Part shown: positions 57,308 through 64,000 of the stretch, piece after piece
Position numbering within the stretch: position 1 is the first letter of the stretch
How the letters are laid out: each line of letters starts with the position of its first letter
Source of the DNA: Hetaerina americana
Taxonomy: Eukaryota; Arthropoda; Insecta; Odonata; Calopterygidae
Length of the DNA: 64,000 bases
NCBI GenBank assembly: GCA_022747635.1
Contig: JAKTNV010000026.1
Span: 5,762,007-5,826,006 of the forward strand
Direction of reading: 5' to 3'
Position numbers and translations under genes: made by a program
The notes under the pieces: generated by a model
What the model saw: the letters and a program-made list of their open reading frames with translations, nothing else
What the model was told of the DNA's origin: nothing
Databases searched by the model: none

Positions 57308-59154
57308 TATACTCGTATTCTTTTGAATGACAGAACAGATTAATGACATAGGTTTAATTATCTTATGGTAAAATATTATGCCACCAGTACTTTAAATTTT
57401 AAATATGTGACAAGTTCGTATAAAAGGACTGAAAAATTCGCTGTCGAAAACGTTATCTAATCGCTAGAGTGTATTAGTCGTACCTTAGTCTCAAGTAAAG
57501 GAAATGATCTCAGTCACATTCCATATACCATTGCTCCAGAAAACATGAAGAATCTAGTAAACACGCTCCTAATCCTCAAAGATGTTTGATTAATATAGAT
57601 TTTTTTATTGCCAAATATTACCCCACAGTGTTTGTGCATTAGCCAGATAGTTATTTGTGTACTTCAGCTTGGCAGCCTTGAAGATTGGGGGAAAAAATCC
57701 GAATCTTAAGCTGGAATTCGGTGGAGAGGAAAAAATACTGAAATAGTCAACGGGTTTGCTCGACGTGATTTTTAAGGTGTGCCAATCCACTCCGTTCATC
57801 CGTTCCTGTGCGGGAGTACATGCACCAACACGGCAGCAGATAGGAGGATGGTGAGGGTGAAATTAGGTTACGGGGGCGAACGAGGAAGGGGGCTGGAGCG
57901 AGGAGATGGACGCACCCGGGCTCGAGATTGGTAGGTAATCGGAGAGGAAATTCGGGGTCCAGTGGGAAGAGGAGCGGGGGAGATTTCGGGACTATGGGTG
58001 GGTTACGGTGGCAATCGGGGATGGAGGAAAGTGGAGGATGATAGGAAAAGGGAGGGGATCGGTGGGAGGGCGCGTGATATCGGAGTGGATTCTGGGGGGT
58101 TGGAGGAGTCCAGGAGAGAATGAGTTTTGAGGGATGTGAGAACGAAGGATGAGGGTGGGGCTGGTGGACATTGGGGGGTGGGTCGGGGGAGAGGGAGTCG
58201 AAAGGGGAGACACAGAAGAGTTGGGAGATTTTTTCAGGAAGCTGTGGATTGAGAAGAAGGCAGTGCGGTGGGAGGGGTGCGAGCGAGATAATTGGAGTGC
58301 GATGTTGGGAATGTGGGCCAGGGGCGGGAGGGGGAGTGGGTATGGTGGGATAAGGGGTGAGGATGAGACCTTGTGTGTCGGAGACGCATGGAGACGAGGA
58401 GGGTGTGGAAACAAGAGGTAGAAAAACACGGGAACTCTCCCCAAAGAAGACGAAAAAAATAGCGGAAGACAAAGGAAAAAGAGAATCAAAAAAGTTTATT
58501 GCGTGGAGGGAAGTCGTAAAAGAGAGAAGAAGACAGAGAAAGAGATGTTGAAGGGGACAGGTGGAGTCAGAGCGTGCGAGTGGACAAGGCAAAGGCATCA
58601 CAAAGGAGAAGACGCAGCGAGATGGTAATAAGGTTTTAGGTTTTTTGTTTGTTTCTTTTTTTTGTAAGGAAGAGAATTTTGGATGATGGGGGGGGGGTCT
58701 TCTTTATCCATCCTCCTGCTCCTCCCTCGCTTCCCTTCTCGCCATCCACAACCCATTTTGTCAGAGAGTAGGGCGGAAGAGTGTAAGACGGAAAGGAGGG
58801 AGTTGGGGCGGTCGTTTTGGTGGCCGCAGTGGAAGGGGGGGAAATGGGATCGATATGGAAGGTGGTGGGAAAGGGAATGGCGTGGGAGGGAGGCAGCAGG
58901 GCGAATGACGAGGGGAGGAGAGAAGAGGTAGGGATAGTTAGTGCGAGATCGTTGGGTTGGAAATGGGTAAATTGCTCCAGCGGAAGGAGCGGTCGAGAAT
59001 CGTCGTGTGTGCGTGAGCGTGTGCCTGCGGAGAAGTGTGCGGGAGAAAGGGGTTTTGGAGAGCGGGGGGAGGGATTTCGATCAGGGGAGATGGGAGGATT
59101 TCGAGAGGAAAGGGTGGGTGGTGGTGGTGTAGAACGGATGGTTAGTACGGACAT
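57308..59154. other. No gene recognised; purine-rich at 57800-59150
   Basis: AT-rich, then a 1.3-kb strongly G+A-rich plus strand. The 284-codon minus-strand frame at 57747-58601 and the 172-codon one at 58636-59154 are Pro/Ser/Leu-rich translations of polypyrimidine. Equally long frames occupy other phases, so neither is called a gene. Confidence 0.6.
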
Positions 59155-59330
59155 GTGTACCTACTTGATCCACAATCTATCCCAGAATCTACGTCAATCC
59201 CTACGATCCGCCGCAAGGGCGTGTGACATGCGGTGTTAGGACACCGGGCATTAGTTAAGTGCATCATTGGAAGAACAAATACCTGGGTGAGATCCTACTC
59301 CCTGTCGGTATAGGCGCAGTTAGCCTAAAA
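59155..59330 (-). repeat. CR1-like LINE 3' end fragment
   Basis: The plus strand contains ATCCGCCGCAAGGGCGTGTG, GGTGTTAGGACACCGGGCAT and an upstream degraded ATCTAC tail, in the same order as 869-945. No coding sequence is attached, so this is an extremely 5'-truncated insertion. It is older than the copy at 865-3160. Confidence 0.7.
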
Positions 59331-60479
59331 GTTACTCTGCTGTGTTGGAATAATTCATTCATTCATTGGTATTTGTAAAGCTTAAAACAATCGCTAAGTT
59401 TCAAAAGTAGTCTTATTTGGAGAAAAGTAAGATAGCAAATGTAGTTATAAAAGTAAATTATCAATCTTTACGTCGTATTAGGAACCTTCAGTTTTTTTTA
59501 ATTTGGGCAATCGCTGCTTGGGAGGAGTAAATGGTAGTTTTATTTAGTGTATAACAGTTGAAAATTCTTTAAAATTGGGTTCATGGATTGATTTTGTTTT
59601 GGTTAGTTCAATTTATTGAAGAAAATATTATTTTGTTTGAGTGGCTTAACATACTCTATGGTACAAACATTTCATAATATCAGTAATCTCTTTCTCAGTT
59701 ATCCATATTGTTTATCCTTGACCTCTCTTTCGCTGGTTTACATTGAAGGTTTTCAAGTTTTAACTTTTCTCACTCTTGAATTTCTCTTTCCTCGCAGAGT
59801 AATCTCACTTTTTCTTTTTCTGTGTTATTTCGTGTTTCCCTTTTCTAATGTTTTCCTTTTGCATTCGCCAACTTGACAGTGTAAATCCAGAAACCCATTT
59901 ATTGTTTTCCATTAATTATATCTAAAATGCTTTTTTTGAAGAATGGCGCTATTAAGTTTGTTTGTTTCTGTCATATCCGCAGATAGGCGATAAAAATACA
60001 CTTCCTTGAGTGTCATAAGGAGAAAAGAGTTTAATTTTCAGTTTTTTTATTGGTATTATTTTGCGGAGTTTAATTTTTCCGTCAGTTTTTTTATGGGCGT
60101 TACTCTTCCGGAATTTTCTTCTTCAGAAAAACATTAATAGGGAGAACCGCATTATAAAAGTATTTTGCTTTACATGAACGGCTTATCTAGAAAAGTTGGA
60201 GTGGATGAAGTGTTTGAGATTTTAAAGATCATTTATTTGAGGAGGCCATTAGAACTCTTTGTACAATCAGACGTTTGCGTCACCACGATCTACATTATTG
60301 GTATGCAGATACCTGCATAGTCGTTGTAACAAAAAATGAGATTACAAAGCATCGAAGAATGTGAACGCATGAAAAAGAATTAAATTTAATGTTCACGCGG
60401 GGAGGCTACCACATGTTCTAAAGAGTTGAACTTTTTCCCTCGTCCCAGGGACGTGGGGTAAGTTATTTCTCATTCTTTC
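59331..60479. other. No gene recognised
   Basis: AT- and T-rich sequence. The 86-codon plus-strand frame at 59616-59876 is Leu/Phe/Ser-rich and has no known motif. Confidence 0.5.
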
Positions 60480-61180
60480 TCTCCCTCGGCTCGTCCCGAT
60501 TCTCTCCTACCGTTCCTTATTTTCCCATTCTCACGGAATACCTCACAATTGTTTGTCCTTTCCCGCAAACTCCGGGGCCAAGCCGGGAAATGCCATTCCC
60601 TCGCGACTCGGTATTCGCTGCAATTTTAAAACTTCTCATGGCCTCTCCGTTCGGAGAGAGCGCGGAATGCACTTGACCGCTCTCCGTCTAGGGGACCCTC
60701 CCCCCCGCTGGATCTCACTGAGTACCGAATACGATTACCGGCAGTGGGTAGCGTCTGCCCCCGTGATGTCTTTGTCATCCCATCCGTGTGCGTCCTCCCT
60801 CTTATCTCTCTCTCTCTCTTCAGCAGTGGGTTCACCTTCCGTGCGCTTCTCAAAGCGACCGAGACCTGACTTCTCCTTTCCTTTCTCCCTCCCTCTCTCT
60901 CTCTCCTCCTGCCGAGGGTCTCGTTGTCGTTCCTCGGCGTCTCTCTCGGTTTTCGGGTGGACTCGGAACGCCATCATCTGCGAAAGGCTGGCTTGATATC
61001 CGGAAACAACCCTCCCCCCACCGCCTCACTCCGTCCGCTCCTCCCGAGTTTTATTCCTTCGATCTCTCTTTCCTCAACAACGCTCATCGTCTCTTCGGAG
61101 GGCGCTCCACGTCGATTTCTAGTCGTGGGGCTCCCTCTCACACTCAAATGAGAGAGGGAAGGAGGGGTGAGTGCTCATAG
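60480..61180. other. Pyrimidine-rich, CpG-containing tract
   Basis: The plus strand is C+T-rich, with TCTC runs at about 60805-60822 and 60890-60905 and many CpGs. Frames of 75-147 codons overlap in several phases and have no domains. A host promoter or leader is possible, but only composition supports it. Confidence 0.45.
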
Positions 61181-62828
61181 TGTAGGCTCTGGAGAAGTGG
61201 GGGTGGGGGGGGTTTCCTAGCCACGTTTGGTTTCGCTCAGTTCGAACGAACAAGGACCATGGAGCTTGAGATGTAAGGTATTCCGCATGAATATCGATGC
61301 ATCGGCACGGCAACATCAGTACAGTATATCACATCTCATACTGATTTTCGTACTTGCACTCAATAGAGCGTTAACTCCAGATATGCTCGAAATGATTTTC
61401 TTTTATGCTATATCGATTTTCTTCTCTCCTCCACTGCTTCTTCTAATGGAATGTAGCGTGATACGACTTAGTACAACGCCTTGACGGTATATATTAAAAT
61501 GTTTTCTCTCAAAATTCATCCCACCTGAGTCTGAACATACCGTTTTGACAGTTTTCCAAAATAGGATTTTATATTGATGGGTTAAAAATCGCATAACCAT
61601 AATTTGCAGCACAATATGCCATATCGCACTCTTTGTTGATGCCATTGGGTCGTTGGGAGGGTGGCTAGAGAAAGTGGGCTGGAGGTGAAGGAATGCGTCA
61701 GGTAGTAGTGGTGATGGCTTGTCTTTTTCTGTGGGGTAGGTAAGTGGCTTGTCTTTTTCTGTTGGGTTTCCCTGGAAATGAGAAGTAAGAAGAGAGCTGA
61801 GAAGTGAAGAGAGCTGAGAAGGAAGTAGAGGAGAGAAAAAGTGTAATAACTTGACAAAGAATAAAAAAATAAGTTCTAATCAGCTAAAAAGAAGGAACTG
61901 TGTGGAAATGGGTACTGCGAAAATGTTGTCAAGGGAAAGACGGAGGGGAAGGGGATAGGATTATACCTACTATCCGAATATCGGGCGAACACAATACCAT
62001 TCCTTACGGCATTCTGTGAACCACATTATTATTATTTGGAAAATACCATAATGTAATCATTGCGTCCAATTTGCATGCATTGCAGGAAGTTAGGACTTAA
62101 ATGTAGAGTTGGCGATCAGATTTGGATGATGTTAAAAAGTATGAAAAAATGGATACATTTTACCCCAGTGAAAAATTCTGAGGGGTGTAACATGAAAATA
62201 TATTCGTGCTGTTCGAAAAGTTGTTCTTTATTTCTCAGTATTACCTCTTCATTCCTTTTCAGACGAGGAACTTTCATCTTCTGCACAAGTATTTGAAATA
62301 TTATGTTTCAAGGATAATTCTTACAAATTTTATTAAAAATTACAGGACTACGTAAGTTTTAGCTTTTACGTTGCATATATAATGGTATAATTATATTGCA
62401 TATGAAATCGTTCCGACAAAATTCAAATTTGCATTATTATTTTGCCGAGTGAGGCTTTAATGAAGTCGAATGAATATGTTGATTAAATATTGTTCTAAAA
62501 AGAGCTCCAATTGATATTAGCAGAAGGTAAATAGATCGACCACCAGTTTGAATAATTATGTAAACCACGATCTCATTTATTTCGGTAATGATGGCCCGTG
62601 TTTCCATGAGTACTTATGCGTTTTTTTATTTTTAACGAGTTTTACGCGTGTACATGAGATAAAATCAACCAATATATCCTGTAGGAAAATGGGTTTCCAA
62701 ATAGGTTTGCAGCCGTAATTAAAAGGATATGCATGGAAATTGACTAAAATAAAATTCGAATCCAGCAAGGTATTGAAACCTGGATCCATTTAAATGCATG
62801 CATTAATTCTTATTTTATTTTTTTGCAG
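61181..62828. other. No gene recognised; two short tandem duplications
   Basis: TGGCTTGTCTTTTTCTGT occurs twice 30 bp apart (61715 and 61745). GAAGAGAGCTGAGAAG is duplicated at about 61790-61821. The rest is AT-rich. Confidence 0.5.
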
Positions 62829-62834
62829 GTGAGT
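62829..62834 (+). promoter_or_regulatory. Possible recursive splice site (acceptor joined to donor)
   Basis: The run TTATTTTATTTTTTTGCAG ends at 62828 and is immediately followed by GTGAGT. A pyrimidine tract, AG and then a strong donor with no exon between is the recursive-splicing layout known from long insect introns. If real, the window lies inside a large plus-strand intron. It could equally be a chance match or the start of a short cassette exon. Confidence 0.3.
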
Positions 62835-64000
62835 TCGGATGCTGGGTGAGCAGCGACATTTCGTGAGAAGTGGCACTCCGATATTATGAAGTTTGAGAAC
62901 AGAAAGGTTTGATTTTCGTAAAAATATACAATTAATGTTTATGTTAGATAGTCTATTTTTAAGTTTGTAGTATATGATCCATATTTGAATAAATTAATAG
63001 ATTTATCATTATTTTTTGTTCGTGGTCACCGTATGAAAATCTTTTTTTAGGGAATGATAGTAAGAACATCGGGACGAATTCATTTCGAAATTAAAAATAG
63101 AATTGTTCGTACACGGAATAATTTTTACTCTTAAGCTTTCTCTCTTTAAAGGTTTTACGCCAAAGTGTACACCCAGTAAAACCAAAGACTTTATTAAGCG
63201 TAAAATCATGGAGAAAATATAATTCTTATTTTTAGAGAGGTAGATTTTCATAATGGCGGAAAACAACAATTTGTAGTTTTCTTTCGGCGCGATCATTTAA
63301 GCTAATATATCTGATATTTTCAAATAAAATATCAAAGTTGAGGTCTTCATAGTATAGTGCATTCTTTCATTTAAAGTTGACTGATTCTTCAAAAAAGGCC
63401 CTAACGAACCCCGCTTCCATTTTGTGGCAACTTTATGACGTGGTGTATCTATCATTCATTAATCTGTTCGTTTAGTATAAGAAAAATTCAATGAAACAAT
63501 ACCGGACCCTGTTGTATTTACGATGTGGATTTAACAGGAATGTATCCATAGCAATTATCTAGGGATTCGTGTATAGGGGTGTAATTTAGGGAAGGATTTT
63601 TGTCAGAAATTTATGTCTATGTTTCAAAAAGTTTCCAAAGAAAGTTTTTGGGAACAATTTGGGTCATACTACTTCCTTCATAGACACTAGTTTTGATTTG
63701 TTTTGCTGAGCTCTGCTGGCATTTCATTATCAAAAGCTTTCGATCCAAGTCTACTATTAGTGAAGACCACGGACTTCGGGTAAGCGCAACCTTGTCATTC
63801 CACACTGCAATTTGCGAAAGAATAGTTTTTCGCCTACGGCCAAACTTCGAGCGCCCCAACAAAACTTCGCTCATTTTCCAATTCGCCTATTTGCTGGAAA
63901 ATTTCCGCTCGTACTAAGCTCATACCAGAATAATATGGCTCGGTCTCGCGTCGCAATGAAAATGCAGGCGGGAGGAAGAGGGACAATTAGGAGAGTGTAG
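62835..64000. other. No gene recognised
   Basis: AT-rich. An 85-codon minus-strand frame at 63617-63874 overlaps a plus-strand frame and has no known motif. Confidence 0.45.

Noticed and set aside
57747..58601. 284-codon minus-strand open frame
   Set aside because: It translates a purine-biased tract, is Pro/Ser/Leu-rich and has long competing frames in other phases. No domain is seen.
1..64000. CRISPR arrays, bacterial operons or phage genes
   Set aside because: No spaced direct-repeat arrays or compact gene strings were found. All content is eukaryotic and transposon-like.

Overview
The window looks like nuclear DNA of an arthropod, most likely an insect. It is AT-rich and almost gene-free, with intron or intergenic texture. 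It carries remains of the usual arthropod transposon guilds: mariner-like elements, piggyBac, CR1-like and RTE-like LINEs, a Penelope-like element and tRNA-derived SINEs. I found no convincing host protein-coding gene, no rRNA, no true tRNA gene, no CRISPR and no bacterial-style operon. The species cannot be named from sequence alone.

Layout. 1-3.2 kb: N-terminal half of a decayed mariner-like element (family 2), a short LINE/SINE 3' end, then a 5'-truncated CR1-like LINE with an open 661-codon reverse transcriptase frame on the minus strand. 3.2-11 kb: no gene; a GA microsatellite, a purine-rich tract, a possible miniature inverted-repeat element and a perfect 35-bp hairpin. 11.1-14.1 kb: a broken RTE-like LINE, then a structurally complete mariner (12801-14133) with near-identical 27-bp inverted ends, a TA duplication and an intact DD34D transposase. 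14-30 kb: mostly featureless, with a mariner family-4 relic near 21 kb and a possible inverted-repeat element near 22 kb. 30.2-35.5 kb: a dead piggyBac transposase, an internally deleted mariner family-2 copy, a 258-bp repeat with a 13-bp target duplication and a Penelope-like GIY-YIG relic. 36.5-41 kb: a CpG-rich patch, purine-rich tracts and one unidentified 71-codon frame. 41.3-49.1 kb: the densest mobile zone, with a diverged LINE relic, three copies of SINE family B, a mariner family-3 deletion derivative, three RTE-like copies (two tail-to-tail) and long TA microsatellites. 52.6 kb: a long imperfect palindrome. 56.7-57.3 kb: two SINE family-A copies head to head, one with an 11-bp target duplication. 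57.8-61.2 kb: strand-asymmetric purine or pyrimidine tracts and a CR1 3' scrap. 61.2-64 kb: featureless except for a possible recursive splice site at 62829.

How the parts relate. The intact mariner is the only element that looks able to supply its own enzyme in cis. Its ends differ from those of the other mariner families here, so it probably does not mobilise them. The SINEs must depend on LINE machinery encoded elsewhere. Several repeats sit as opposed pairs (RTE copies at 47.2-48.4 kb, SINE B at 45.8-46.3 kb, SINE A at 56.7-57.3 kb), so read-through transcripts could fold into double-stranded RNA. The best candidates for undescribed biology are the two SINE families, the palindromic element at 52.6 kb and the perfect hairpin at 10.3 kb. 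No undescribed multi-gene system is visible.
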